64,000 nt of DNA from DMER64 sp049652385 (lineage in GTDB: Bacteria; Bacteroidota; Bacteroidia; Bacteroidales; UBA932). Of this stretch, positions 32,139-41,134 are shown piece by piece. Location: positions 1 through 64,000 of the forward strand of contig JBASDX010000009.1 in the NCBI GenBank assembly GCA_049652385.1, given 5' to 3'. Position 1 is the stretch's first letter. Each line of letters opens with the position of its first letter. The notes under the pieces are model-generated. The model ran no database searches. It had not been told where the DNA came from and was given only the letters and a program-made list of their open reading frames with translations. Made by a program: the position numbers and the translations under genes.

Positions 32139-32891
32139 TTAACGCGGCTCCTTTAGCAAGCGCGCCATTTCCGAGGCAAATACAAAATCATTCAGATAGG
32201 TATTATCTGCTGTCAGGACGGTATCTTTACTTCCTTCCCACTCTTTTTTGCCCTGATACAGGAATACCAGTTTTTCTCCTATGGCCATCACTGAATTCAT
32301 GTCGTGGGTGTTGATGATGGTCGTCATCTTGTATTCATGCGTAAGGTCACTAATCAGATGATCTATGAGTATGGCCGTTTGAGGATCCAGCCCGGAGTTG
32401 GGCTCGTCACAAAACAAATAGCGGGGGTTCAAAACAATAGCCCGGGCTATGCCAACACGTTTTTGCATGCCGCCGCTCAATTCAGATGGAAATTTATCAC
32501 GCGCCTCTATCAAATTTACCCGCTCCAGACAAAAATCTGCCCGTTCGTTTCGTTCCGCCAGTGACCAATCCGTGAAAAAATCAAGAGGAAAACGAACGTT
32601 CTCACGAGCCGTTGCAAAATCAAACAAGGCAGCACCCTGGAACAACATCCCCATCTGCTTATGAATTTCTTTACGCTCCTTTGCGCTTTGTTTAGATAAT
32701 TCCGTGGTGTCGTAAAAAATTTCTCCTTGATCTATGGTGTGTAATCCGGCTACGGCCTTTAGCAAAACGGTCTTCCCCGAACCGCTGGCCCCGATAATCA
32801 GGTTTGTTTTCCCCTCTTCAAACTCCACAGACACATTATCCAGCACCACTTGTTCACCAAAAGACTTATATATGTTTTGTACAGAAATCAT
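32139..32891 (-). CDS. mlaF: ABC transporter ATPase (MlaF-like)
   Basis: ATP-binding subunit of 250 aa for an MlaE-type lipid transporter. Walker A GASGSGKT at 34-41, signature LSGGMQKRVGIARA near 138-151 and Walker B LFCDEPNSGLDP near 159-170; the SGGMQKR form is characteristic of MlaF/Ttg2A. It directly follows the permease gene (0-nt gap) on the minus strand. No mlaD or other Mla genes are adjacent within the window. Confidence 0.93.
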   Translation of the reverse strand: MISVQNIYKSFGEQVVLDNVSVEFEEGKTNLIIGASGSGKTVLLKAVAGLHTIDQGEIFYDTTELSKQSAKERKEIHKQMGMLFQGAALFDFATARENVRFPLDFFTDWSLAERNERADFCLERVNLIEARDKFPSELSGGMQKRVGIARAIVLNPRYLFCDEPNSGLDPQTAILIDHLISDLTHEYKMTTIINTHDMNSVMAIGEKLVFLYQGKKEWEGSKDTVLTADNTYLNDFVFASEMARLLKEPR

Positions 32892-33638
32892 TTAGTTGAG
32901 CATGAGTTGAGTAATTACCAGGTCTGTAATCAGAATGAGTAAACAGATGGCCACAATGGAACGCGTGCTGGCGCGCCCTATCTCCAGGGAATTTTCCTTG
33001 GGCAGATATCCGTACAAAGCAGAAACAGTCACAATGATGAAACTGAAGAACACCATTTTCACAAAGGCATATACTATATAAAACCCGTTGAAGGCAAAAC
33101 GCAATCCCATAGTATACTGACTGAGCGTTATCAGACCCGTTAGAGCCACAATCAGCCATCCGCCCACAATCCCAATCATTAAACTGAAGAACATAATCAA
33201 GGGATTGAACAGACAAACAGATACTACTTTGGGGAGTATCAGGTAATTGGCGGAATTGATGCCCATCATTTCCATGGCGTCTATCTGCTCTGTCAGCCGC
33301 ATGGTACCGATGTCGGAAGAAATGTTGGACCCTACCTTGCCGGCCAAAATCAAAGCCACCATGGTGCAGGAAAACTCCAGAATCAAGCTTTCCCTGACCA
33401 TATACCCTACGTACATCTTGGGTATAAAAGGGTTTTCAATATTATAAGCCGTCTGTATGACCAGCACAGCTCCAATGGCAATAGAAATGATGCCGATTAA
33501 AGGAATAGAAGTCAACCCCAGCTTCTCCGTCTCTACCAAACATTGTTTCCAGAAAATACGCCATTTTTCCGGCCTGGTAAAAACCCGTCTCATGAGCAGA
33601 AAATATTCCCCGATCAGTTCAAAGGTTTTTTTAATCAT
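32892..33638 (-). CDS. mlaE: MlaE-like ABC permease
   Basis: Membrane permease of 248 aa of the MlaE/YrbE family, which moves phospholipids between the two membranes. Five to six hydrophobic segments; the conserved core EFSCTMVALILAGKVGSNISSDIGTMRLTEQIDAMEMMGIN near the middle is diagnostic. Start chosen at ATG 33638, which overlaps the end of the PHP-domain gene by 8 nt; an upstream frame to 33695 lies inside that gene. A TATCTTTG box at 33642-33649 ends three bases before this ATG, so a private leaderless mRNA is possible in addition to read-through. Confidence 0.92.
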   Translation of the reverse strand: MIKKTFELIGEYFLLMRRVFTRPEKWRIFWKQCLVETEKLGLTSIPLIGIISIAIGAVLVIQTAYNIENPFIPKMYVGYMVRESLILEFSCTMVALILAGKVGSNISSDIGTMRLTEQIDAMEMMGINSANYLILPKVVSVCLFNPLIMFFSLMIGIVGGWLIVALTGLITLSQYTMGLRFAFNGFYIVYAFVKMVFFSFIIVTVSALYGYLPKENSLEIGRASTRSIVAICLLILITDLVITQLMLN

Positions 33639-34839
33639 GCCCAAAGATAGTAAATAGACGACGTTTTCTAATCTCAGGCATGGGCGGTTTTTCACCTTTT
33701 ACCTTTGTGCGCATAACGGGGTTCAAATACAGGTGTGTACTGTCCGGAAGACATATCTTCACCCTCACATACGTATCTTCTTCCCCAAGTACGTAAAAAG
33801 CCGAGTCGCCGCTGCCGTTTCTTTCAACCAGCACCCGGCCATTTTGTCCCAGCACCCGGCCATCTTGTCCTATAAAACGGAACCACAGGGCCCGTCCGCT
33901 TAACACCACTTTAAGCGTATCGCCGTATATCCGGCAGCTTTCCAGCACCGGCAACGCATCCAGGCCGGCACGTTTTTGTGCTGTCGTACCGTATGCCAGC
34001 CGTTCTGTTACCTCCACCCCATACGCCGCCCCCGTTTCCAACGCCCGATACACCCCCTCGGCGGCAAGCAAAGCCGTTTCTTTTTCCCGCTCACCACCTT
34101 CCGCCTCGGCAAAAATCATGATGAAATCGCGGGCTATGTCCGTAGGTTTAAACACATTGTGTGCATCATCCCCGGCTAGAAGCATAGCCGGACGCCCGGC
34201 GGACAATGCCGTATCCCATAAATCTTCCGATATCCAAAAATCATTGAGCACCTCAAACAAATCATAGCCGGTCAACACACGCATATCCCTTTGGTTATAC
34301 CCACCCATCCAATCGGGATGGTGCAGCACCACCAACCGGCCACGCTCTTTCAACTTATTGATGACGTGCTGTTTTTGCGATAGCGTTTGCGGCAATAGGT
34401 AATCGTTCCCATATACCTTCCACGCCCCAATTACCCCCTGATGCGTTTTCCTGATATTGTACCCGTGCTCATACGCCGGTATCAACAACATGCTTCTACC
34501 TGTCCGCTCATTTTCCCACACTCCGTGTTTCAGTGTAATGTGCTGATAATCCGATATCCCTATAACGTCATACCCTAAAGAGTCGTACGTTTGCAATACG
34601 TCTGCTACCGTGTTCTTTCTGCCGTTTGTGACAAAGCCCCAGGCATTGGAATGTGCATGAAAATTCGCCCGCAACCATCTTCCGGCACCGTTTACCTGCT
34701 CATACGGATTGTACCAATACGGTCCTTCAAACGGCTGCGCCTCCGCCGATTCGTACAACGGCAACTGCCGCACTGCCAGCAGAAGCAACACCCCGGCCCC
34801 AATGACCGGCCACAACCACCTGTTTTTCTTCTTTACCAC
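33631..34839 (-). CDS. membrane-anchored PHP-domain phosphoesterase
   Basis: Protein of 402 aa with an N-terminal membrane anchor (about 7-24) and a PHP metal-dependent phosphoesterase fold. Ligand motifs: NFHAHSN (H-x-H near 60), ISDYQH (near 95), PAYEHG, VLHHPDW and AGDDAHN near 223. The C-terminal part is beta-rich, with a small internal duplication (GQDGRVLGQNGRVL near 340) also seen in the DNA. The start is GTG 34839. It is likely periplasmic, anchored in the inner membrane; the substrate is unknown. It overlaps mlaE, and its promoter box ends 4 nt before the start. Confidence 0.8.
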   Translation of the reverse strand: MVKKKNRWLWPVIGAGVLLLLAVRQLPLYESAEAQPFEGPYWYNPYEQVNGAGRWLRANFHAHSNAWGFVTNGRKNTVADVLQTYDSLGYDVIGISDYQHITLKHGVWENERTGRSMLLIPAYEHGYNIRKTHQGVIGAWKVYGNDYLLPQTLSQKQHVINKLKERGRLVVLHHPDWMGGYNQRDMRVLTGYDLFEVLNDFWISEDLWDTALSAGRPAMLLAGDDAHNVFKPTDIARDFIMIFAEAEGGEREKETALLAAEGVYRALETGAAYGVEVTERLAYGTTAQKRAGLDALPVLESCRIYGDTLKVVLSGRALWFRFIGQDGRVLGQNGRVLVERNGSGDSAFYVLGEEDTYVRVKICLPDSTHLYLNPVMRTKVKGEKPPMPEIRKRRLFTIFGHD

Positions 34840-34843
34840 AACA

Positions 34844-34851
34844 CAAAGGTA
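34844..34851 (-). promoter_or_regulatory. -7 box abutting the PHP gene start
   Basis: TACCTTTG on the minus strand, four bases before GTG 34839, predicting a leaderless or near-leaderless mRNA. Confidence 0.4.
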
Positions 34852-34877
34852 TCCAAAACATCGTCACATTTTACTTT

Positions 34878-34906
34878 TGGCGCACCGGATCAGATCCGGT
34901 GCGCCA
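34878..34906. repeat. 29-bp palindrome, copy 1
   Basis: Arms TGGCGCACCGGATC and GATCCGGTGCGCCA around a single A. The identical 29 bp recur at 44962-44990. Here it lies between two divergent genes (PHP and waaA), upstream of the waaA promoter, so it is not acting as a simple 3' terminator. Confidence 0.9.
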
Positions 34907-34921
34907 CAACCCTTAAAAAAG

Positions 34922-34952
34922 TTGCGCACCGAATTGAGTTTGGATACCTTTG
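34922..34952 (+). promoter_or_regulatory. promoter of waaA
   Basis: TTG at 34922-34924, 20-nt spacer, TACCTTTG at 34945-34952, a near-consensus Bacteroidota promoter. It ends 7 nt before the only usable ATG (34960), so the transcript should begin at or next to the start codon. Confidence 0.6.
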
Positions 34953-34959
34953 CAAAACC

Positions 34960-36120
34960 ATGGGAAAATTTCGGTCATTCCTTACGGGGCGGTTAAAGCA
35001 GAAGAAGCGGCTGCAACAATTCGTTGCGCAGCAAAAATCCATATGGGTACATTGCGCCTCGTTGGGAGAGTTTGAACAAGGTCGGCCGTTGCTGGAAGCT
35101 TTCAAAAATCAATATCCGGGCAACCCAATTGTACTTACGTTTTTTTCGCCGTCCGGATACGAAATACAGAAAAATACTTCTTTGGCAGATTACGTCTTCT
35201 ATCTGCCCATAGACACACCCAAAAACGCCCGCAGGTTCCTGGATGCCGTACAACCCAAAGCCGCTGTTTTCATCAAATACGAATTCTGGTATTTCTACCT
35301 GACAACCCTCAAGAAAAGAAATATTCCCACCTACCTGGTATCGGCACGGTTCAGGCCCAACCAACCTTTTTTCAAATGGTACGGAACTGTTTTCCGTACC
35401 ATGCTCACCTGCTTTACCCATATTTTTGTGCAAGACGAACGGTCACTGCATTTGGTGGAAACACTCTCTGCTCATCCACCCGTAACGGTAACCGGCGACA
35501 CGCGTTTTGACCGTGTAACGGCAGCGGCTGACAAAGATCGCACACCGGAAGACCTCAGGCAGCTGTTCAAAAAGCCCCTGCTGATAGCCGGAAGTACCTG
35601 GCCGGAAGACCATCGGCTGCTCAAACGGCTGGCTAAAGATTGTCCGCAATTGCAGATAGTCATTGCCCCGCACGAAATCCATCCGCATACCAAAAGAAAG
35701 CTTACCCGGTTTTTCTACCCGGGGCAGGAACAGACAGCAACAACCCGGGATGTTTCTGCACCTGTGCTTATCATCGACCGTATGGGCATCCTGTCTTCCG
35801 CTTACCGTCATGCCACGCTTTGCTACGTGGGCGGAGGGTTCCGGAAAGCCGGCATCCATAACATTCTGGAGGCGGCCGTTCATGGTAAAACCCTGCTCTT
35901 CGGACCCCATCACCACAAGGCCAAAGAAGCACAAGATTTGATACATCTGGAGGCTGCCCTATGTGTTACCGGCTACAACAGCCTGCTGACCGCTGTAAAG
36001 CAAGGATTGGAACAAACGGAAGAAAGAGAAAAAGCCGAAAAAACGGCCCGGGAATACGTACTCCGCAATACGGGAGCTACTCGTCTAATATTGCATACAA
36101 TGGCTGACCGGGTGCCGTAG
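34960..36120 (+). CDS. waaA: Kdo transferase WaaA without N-terminal anchor
   Basis: 3-deoxy-D-manno-octulosonic acid transferase of 386 aa that adds Kdo to lipid A. Family motifs: SIWVHCASLGEFEQGRPLLE near 29-48 (the conserved HCASLGE), KYEFWYFYL near 107, and a GT-B C-domain with VGGGFRKAGIHNILEAA. Relatives begin with about 40 more residues including a membrane helix; here the first residue is only 28 before IWVHCAS and no helix is present. A promoter ends 7 nt upstream, supporting this short start. The frame further upstream is antisense to the PHP gene. The 3' end overlaps the aroB-aroD gene by 44 nt, tail to tail. Confidence 0.9.
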   Translation: MGKFRSFLTGRLKQKKRLQQFVAQQKSIWVHCASLGEFEQGRPLLEAFKNQYPGNPIVLTFFSPSGYEIQKNTSLADYVFYLPIDTPKNARRFLDAVQPKAAVFIKYEFWYFYLTTLKKRNIPTYLVSARFRPNQPFFKWYGTVFRTMLTCFTHIFVQDERSLHLVETLSAHPPVTVTGDTRFDRVTAAADKDRTPEDLRQLFKKPLLIAGSTWPEDHRLLKRLAKDCPQLQIVIAPHEIHPHTKRKLTRFFYPGQEQTATTRDVSAPVLIIDRMGILSSAYRHATLCYVGGGFRKAGIHNILEAAVHGKTLLFGPHHHKAKEAQDLIHLEAALCVTGYNSLLTAVKQGLEQTEEREKAEKTAREYVLRNTGATRLILHTMADRVP

Positions 36121-38017
36121 CTTGTCCTTCTTCTGCTGCCGCATACACAAAAGGATACCCGTTGCGCAAAGCATGCCGCCGGGCCCTGAGCGCATCGTCA
36201 CCCATAATCATCAACGTCACCTTGTAGCTGTTGTCAGCCGTATTTTGCCGGTCACACCAGGCCAGCAACGCATCCGATTCTTGCCGGTTTTGCGTCTGTA
36301 CCGCAATTTTCAAAAAATCGGCTCCTTCCGCAAAAGCCCTTGCTGTCAAAGCATCCAGCACTTCTTCCGAAGGCAGGCCATAAGATCCGCCCGACCTTAT
36401 GCCCGAACCCGCCGTTGTAGTACCGGAGCCTGCCGTTAAGCCAAAATCTGCTGTTATGCCGGAATCTACTGCATCGTGCATACCCTGTGCCGAGGTGCCG
36501 GCCGGTGCGTTTGGTTGCGGCTCCTGCCAAAAGTGAGCGGAGCGGATGATTTGTGTGCCGTATTGCCGAGCCAGATTTGTCACTTCCTGTTCATAGCCGG
36601 CCGGAGCATCGAGCGGAATATCCACCCAGCCTACCCCCCATGACAACATCTCGGCTAATACAGGCGGTACTTGTGTAGTTGCAGCTGCCGCAGGAAGCGT
36701 GAGCATCAGGCGGTGTTCCTTGCCCATGCATTGCATACGCAGGGCTACCAACGCTATTGGGGATAGCGGCTCTATCAGATCCAGACGCATTTCTACCCAA
36801 GGAGCCTTATCCAGCCATTCCGTAACCTGAAGGGCGGCAGCGGTACCCAAACTCACCCCGGGATTCATGGAACGGTTACGCCATTTGATGACCGGTTCTT
36901 TTACAAACACGTATTGTCCCAAACGGGATAGCAATACCAACTGCAGTTCATCTCCTTGTTTCTTTTTGTCGGCAAGCATAAAGGGAATAATTTCCCTGAC
37001 CGGACAAGGCAATGATACTTCCAAACCGCAAGCCTTCAACAACTCCACCAGATCCAGGTATTCCTGCCGGGAAAGAAACGCCCCAGGCTGTTCGCAGTGA
37101 GTATGACGCAGATCTGAGGCTGACGCTGCCGCCAGGACCATACCACAAGCTACGGCCTGCCCATGGCGTATGCCGGGACGGCAGGCAGCCAGGGCGTGCC
37201 CGAACGTATGGCCGAAATTGAGGGCTTTGCGTACTCCCTGTTCCGTAAGGTCCGCCTCCACAAACGACATTTTAATCCGTTGCGATGTGGCAATCAGTTC
37301 CTTGAGAACAGGTAGCGGCAACCGGACAGGTGCTTGCTTTGGATCAACCGGTGCATGAACGGCTTGCAGATAAGGGACTACCCGATCACGGATAAAAGCA
37401 AAATAGGATGCATCGGCAATGGCGGCGTGTTTGATGCATTCGGCCAGGCCGCAACGGAACTCTTCCGGTGGCAGCGTTTCCAGTACCTGCGGGTTGCAGT
37501 ATACCCAACGGGGCAATACCGTACTGCCTACGACGTTTTTGTACGGTCCCCAATGGATGCCGTTTTTACCGCCCAACGCCGCATCTACCTGCGCCAGCAG
37601 CGTAGTGGGAACCAGTCCAAAAGGCAGACCCCGCATATACACGGAAGCCACAAATCCGGTAAAATCGCACACCGTTCCGCCTCCCATGCCCACCACAAAC
37701 CAGGAGCGGTCTACGCCTCGGCTTAAAAAAACCTCCAGCACCTGCTCCACATGCACCCATTGTTTCAGGTCCTCGCCACCGTCCAGGGGCAGCAGCAACC
37801 AGGGCTCCCGGAATTTGTCTTCTTCCATGGACAGCAGCCGGGGCTTCAGGCTTTCCTTTTCGTCCATAGGAAGCAACCGCATGTCTGCCATCCGCTCCAG
37901 CCACTGTTCTACGTTACGGTCGTACAGCACTGCCACGCGGCTGCCTTCCGGTACCAGGTTGTGCAGCAACGCAAAATCTTCCGAAAGCACTATCTGTCCA
38001 GGTTTATGCATCTCCAA
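36077..38017 (-). CDS. aroB: AroB-AroD fusion: dehydroquinate synthase/type I dehydratase
   Basis: Bifunctional shikimate enzyme of 646 aa. Residues 1-375 are 3-dehydroquinate synthase: GGGTVCDFTGFVASVYMRGL, PTTLLAQVDAALGGKNG and the zinc ligands in NFGHTFGHAL. From about 390 a type I dehydroquinase domain follows: VEMRLDLI, then IIRSAHFW (His495), DFLKIAVQ (Schiff-base Lys570) and TAPGQ near the end. The usual TLR is TLP, so one substrate-binding Arg may be lost. A Gly/Ser/Thr-rich insert of about 45 residues (503-547) splits the dehydratase domain. Steps 2 and 3 of the pathway are thus joined. It overlaps the DAHP synthase gene by 14 nt, forming a shikimate unit. Confidence 0.9.
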   Translation of the reverse strand: MEMHKPGQIVLSEDFALLHNLVPEGSRVAVLYDRNVEQWLERMADMRLLPMDEKESLKPRLLSMEEDKFREPWLLLPLDGGEDLKQWVHVEQVLEVFLSRGVDRSWFVVGMGGGTVCDFTGFVASVYMRGLPFGLVPTTLLAQVDAALGGKNGIHWGPYKNVVGSTVLPRWVYCNPQVLETLPPEEFRCGLAECIKHAAIADASYFAFIRDRVVPYLQAVHAPVDPKQAPVRLPLPVLKELIATSQRIKMSFVEADLTEQGVRKALNFGHTFGHALAACRPGIRHGQAVACGMVLAAASASDLRHTHCEQPGAFLSRQEYLDLVELLKACGLEVSLPCPVREIIPFMLADKKKQGDELQLVLLSRLGQYVFVKEPVIKWRNRSMNPGVSLGTAAALQVTEWLDKAPWVEMRLDLIEPLSPIALVALRMQCMGKEHRLMLTLPAAAATTQVPPVLAEMLSWGVGWVDIPLDAPAGYEQEVTNLARQYGTQIIRSAHFWQEPQPNAPAGTSAQGMHDAVDSGITADFGLTAGSGTTTAGSGIRSGGSYGLPSEEVLDALTARAFAEGADFLKIAVQTQNRQESDALLAWCDRQNTADNSYKVTLMIMGDDALRARRHALRNGYPFVYAAAEEGQATAPGQPLYAILDE

Positions 38018-39083
38018 TGATTTTTTCTTGCCGTTTGATGGATTCCTGGTGGATGGCTTTGTAGATTTCTTCTATAAAACCTGTGTCCAGCCCTTTTTCT
38101 GCAGCCAGTTTTTCCAATCTTTCGCATATTTCCTGCCAGCGGCCTGCCTGCACAATGCCTATGCCCCTCCGTTTTTTCATGGCTCCTATGGCATCTGAGA
38201 GCGTCATCCGCTGTGCAAGCAGCTCCACCAAATCATCATCCAGCACATCTATCCGGGCCCTAAGGGCATCCAATACCTGTTTTTCATCTTCTTGCGGATT
38301 ATCAGAAGGAAATTTTCTACGCCATGACAATGCCTGCATCAGATCCTTGAAGGCTTGCGGCCGTATTTGCTGCGCTCCGTCTGACCAGGCCGAATCGGGA
38401 TTATTATGTACTTCCACCATCAAACCGTCAAAACCCAGATTGAGTGCCCTTTGAGCCAGCTCCTGAATGTATTGTGTGTTGCCGGCTAAATGGGACGGGT
38501 CGCACAGCAGCGGTATACCGGACATCCGTACTTTAAACTCTACAGGAATCCTCCATAACGGAGCGTTTCTGAGTTTTCCGGTATAATAATGGCTGAAGCC
38601 GCGATGGATGGCGTACACGTTTTGCGGATGATGTTGCAAGATGCGTTCAACGGCCCCTATCCAGAGATTCAGGTCGGGATTGATGGGATTTTTGACAAAC
38701 ACGTGCAGCGACGTACCCTCCAGGGCCCGGGCAATTTCTTCCGTCAAAAAAGGATTGGCCGTTGTACGCGCACCAAGCCATATGCCGTCCAGACCTGCCC
38801 GGAGCACCAATTCTGCATGACGGGCCGAGGCCGCCTCTGTACACACCTTAAGACCGGTGCTCCCGCGGACCTGCTGCAGCCACGACAACCCCTCCTCCCC
38901 CACACCGCGGAACGTATCTGCCTGTGTCCTGGGCTTCCACAGCCCGGCGCGGAAAAAGGATACACCGCCGCTTCCGGCCGATTCAGGCAATCGGAAATCT
39001 TTCAGCTCCAGAGCTGTCTGCAGTACTTGTTCCTGCGTTTCCGCACTGCAGGGACCGGCAATGACAATGGGAGGATGCATCAC
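38004..39083 (-). CDS. DAHP synthase/chorismate mutase fusion
   Basis: Bifunctional enzyme of 359 aa. The N-domain is a type I KDPG-aldolase-like DAHP synthase (IAGPCSAET at 7-15, FRAGLWKPRT, GARTTANPF, DPSHLAGN); the C-domain, about 268-355, is an AroQ-type chorismate mutase (ALRARIDVLDDDLVELLAQR). Such fusions are usual in Bacteroidota and link pathway entry to chorismate use, often for feedback control. It overlaps aroB-aroD downstream (14 nt) and the PfkB kinase gene upstream (4 nt), so the three are probably one transcript. Confidence 0.95.
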   Translation of the reverse strand: MMHPPIVIAGPCSAETQEQVLQTALELKDFRLPESAGSGGVSFFRAGLWKPRTQADTFRGVGEEGLSWLQQVRGSTGLKVCTEAASARHAELVLRAGLDGIWLGARTTANPFLTEEIARALEGTSLHVFVKNPINPDLNLWIGAVERILQHHPQNVYAIHRGFSHYYTGKLRNAPLWRIPVEFKVRMSGIPLLCDPSHLAGNTQYIQELAQRALNLGFDGLMVEVHNNPDSAWSDGAQQIRPQAFKDLMQALSWRRKFPSDNPQEDEKQVLDALRARIDVLDDDLVELLAQRMTLSDAIGAMKKRRGIGIVQAGRWQEICERLEKLAAEKGLDTGFIEEIYKAIHQESIKRQEKIIGDA

Positions 39084-40072
39084 TCGGGATCTTGAATGCG
39101 CTCGCGGATTTGTTGTTTCACAATTTTCCAGCGCGGAATGTCCAGCTTGGGCCCCACCATTTCCACCACTTTGGCAGCAATTATGGAGCCTATGTCACCG
39201 CATTTTTGCGGAGACAACCCCAGTGAATGAGCGTACAGAAAACCGGCTGCGTACAAATCGCCGGCTCCTGTGGCGTCTTTGGCTATACCGGGCCAGGGTT
39301 TTATATAATAAGTCTTGTTATCCGTCCGTACCATAGACCCTTCTTTGCCCAGCTTGACGATGGCAATGTCACACGTTTGTGCAATGGCATGCAGGGCATC
39401 TTCCGGCTCTTTGCCCGTATAGGAAAACGCCTCCGTCTCATTGGCAAACACAATGTCCACGTAGTTTTCCACGATATCGTGCAAGAAGGAATTGTTGCTT
39501 TCCACCACATTGTAACTGGCCATATCTATGGAAATAATCATCCCTTCTTCCCGGGCCAGCTTCACCGCCCTCCGGACCAAATGCTGGTTTTGCACCAGAT
39601 ATCCCTCCAGATGGAAGTAGTCGTAACCGCGGAACATCTCCGGTGTCAGATCGTCCGGACCCAATTCCAGAGCCGCTCCCAGGTACACGGCAAACGTACG
39701 GTCCGCATTAGGTCCCGTAACAAATACCATCGCCCGGCCGGAAGCATGTTTGCCCTTCAGCAGGCATGATTTGATACCGTTCCTCTGCTGGTCTGCAAAG
39801 AACAAAGAGCCCAATTCATCGTCTCCCACTTTTCCCACGAATCCGGACGGCATGCCCAAGACAGCCGTTCCCGTTATGGTATTGGCAGCAGACCCGCCGG
39901 CTACATATTGTACACCCAGCGGCTTCAGATCCCGCCAAATGGTATCGGCCGTAGCCGCATCCACATGCTGCATACTTCCGTACGGCAAATGAAACTTTTC
40001 CAACAGAGAAGTATCCGGCAACAAAGCTAAAATGTCGGTCAGGGCATTGCCCATTCCCAGAATAGATTTCAT
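39080..40072 (-). CDS. PfkB-family kinase (adenosine kinase-like)
   Basis: Sugar/nucleoside kinase of 330 aa. PfkB signature 1 region YVAGGSAANTITGTAVLG near 56-73 and signature 2 DATGAGDLYAAGFLY near 264-278, with the catalytic Asp in TGAGD. Sequence style is that of the bacterial adenosine kinase-like branch, but ribokinase-type substrates cannot be excluded. A TACATTTG box lies 17 nt before the ATG on the minus strand. First gene of the shikimate run (4-nt overlap with the DAHP synthase gene). Confidence 0.9.
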   Translation of the reverse strand: MKSILGMGNALTDILALLPDTSLLEKFHLPYGSMQHVDAATADTIWRDLKPLGVQYVAGGSAANTITGTAVLGMPSGFVGKVGDDELGSLFFADQQRNGIKSCLLKGKHASGRAMVFVTGPNADRTFAVYLGAALELGPDDLTPEMFRGYDYFHLEGYLVQNQHLVRRAVKLAREEGMIISIDMASYNVVESNNSFLHDIVENYVDIVFANETEAFSYTGKEPEDALHAIAQTCDIAIVKLGKEGSMVRTDNKTYYIKPWPGIAKDATGAGDLYAAGFLYAHSLGLSPQKCGDIGSIIAAKVVEMVGPKLDIPRWKIVKQQIRERIQDPE

Positions 40073-40141
40073 ACGGTTTTACTTTACTACAAATGTAATC
40101 TAAATTTTCCGATTGTCCTTTTTTCGTACCTTTACACGGTT

Positions 40142-41134
40142 ATGAAATGGAAAAGAATCCTGCGGATTGTACTGTTTGCCCTGTTGGCTCTGATTCTGCT
40201 CTATTTTTCTTTCCGAGGCATCCATTGGGGTGAGTTTCTGGAAGGATTGCGTACAGCCGATTATTTTTGGGTACTCATGTCTGTTTTAGTGGGCGCTCTT
40301 TCTTTTTACATTCGGGCTGCCCGGTGGCGTATCCTCCTGCTGGGACTGGGAAAGCCGGTCAAAAGGATAGACACGTTCAACGGTGTAGGTATTGCCTATC
40401 TGACCAACTTTGCTCTTCCCAGGGCCGGCGAAGTAGCCCGCTGCGGCGTAGTGGCCCGGCGTACAGGTCTTGCTTTTGACAAAGTCCTGGGGACGGTGGT
40501 GCTGGAAAGAACATTCGACATGTTTTGCCTGCTCGTTATAACAATAGTGGTTGGCTTTCTGAGAATGGATGTTTTTGGTGAGTTTTTGGTACACCAGATT
40601 TGGGCCCCGTTTTCTGCACTCGTAAAAAACAATACCGTAGCCGCATTGATTCTAGTGGTCGGAGTACCCCTGGTATTTGCCGTATTGTGGTGGATTTTCA
40701 GGGAATACATCAAAACGTTCAAAATCACAGACAAAATAACCGATTTTTTCAAAGGCATGCGTGACGGAGTGGTACAAAGCTTCCGGATGCCTCAGAAAGG
40801 CCTGTTTCTGCTGCTTACCGTTTTTATGTGGTTTCTTTTTGTATGCACCGGCTACTGCACCATTTTAGCCACGTCGTTACGTCATACGCTTACATTTACG
40901 GATGCCCTGTTTCTTATGGTCGTAGGCAGTTTTGGCTGGGTAGTTCCTGTACAGGGAGGCTTCGGTGCTTTTCATTTTGTAGTTTCGCTGGCCTTGACGG
41001 CCGTCTACGGATTATCCCAAACAACGGGAATGGTTTTTGCCACCATCAGCCACGAAGCACAGGCCTTCACCATGTTGCTGACCGGCTTGTTTGCCGTCAT
41101 CTACCTGAGCGTATCAAAAAAAAGCACTATTTAA
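40142..41134 (+). CDS. lysylphosphatidylglycerol synthase TM-domain/flippase-like protein
   Basis: Integral membrane protein of 330 aa with about eight hydrophobic segments (first at about 9-25), of the UPF0104/LPG_synthase_TM family. Conserved features: RAARWRILL near 58, NFALPRAGEVARCGVVARRTG near 86-106 and VLERTFDMFCLL near 120. It lacks the soluble aminoacyl-transferase domain of MprF, so a lipid-flipping role is the usual guess. A -7-like TACCTTTA ends 7 nt before the ATG. Overlaps the convergent radA gene by 8 nt. Confidence 0.88.
   Translation: MKWKRILRIVLFALLALILLYFSFRGIHWGEFLEGLRTADYFWVLMSVLVGALSFYIRAARWRILLLGLGKPVKRIDTFNGVGIAYLTNFALPRAGEVARCGVVARRTGLAFDKVLGTVVLERTFDMFCLLVITIVVGFLRMDVFGEFLVHQIWAPFSALVKNNTVAALILVVGVPLVFAVLWWIFREYIKTFKITDKITDFFKGMRDGVVQSFRMPQKGLFLLLTVFMWFLFVCTGYCTILATSLRHTLTFTDALFLMVVGSFGWVVPVQGGFGAFHFVVSLALTAVYGLSQTTGMVFATISHEAQAFTMLLTGLFAVIYLSVSKKSTI

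Noticed and set aside
34591..34959. Longer N-terminus for WaaA in the open frame upstream
   Set aside because: That stretch is antisense to the PHP gene, shows no WaaA-like residues, and the promoter lies downstream of it.
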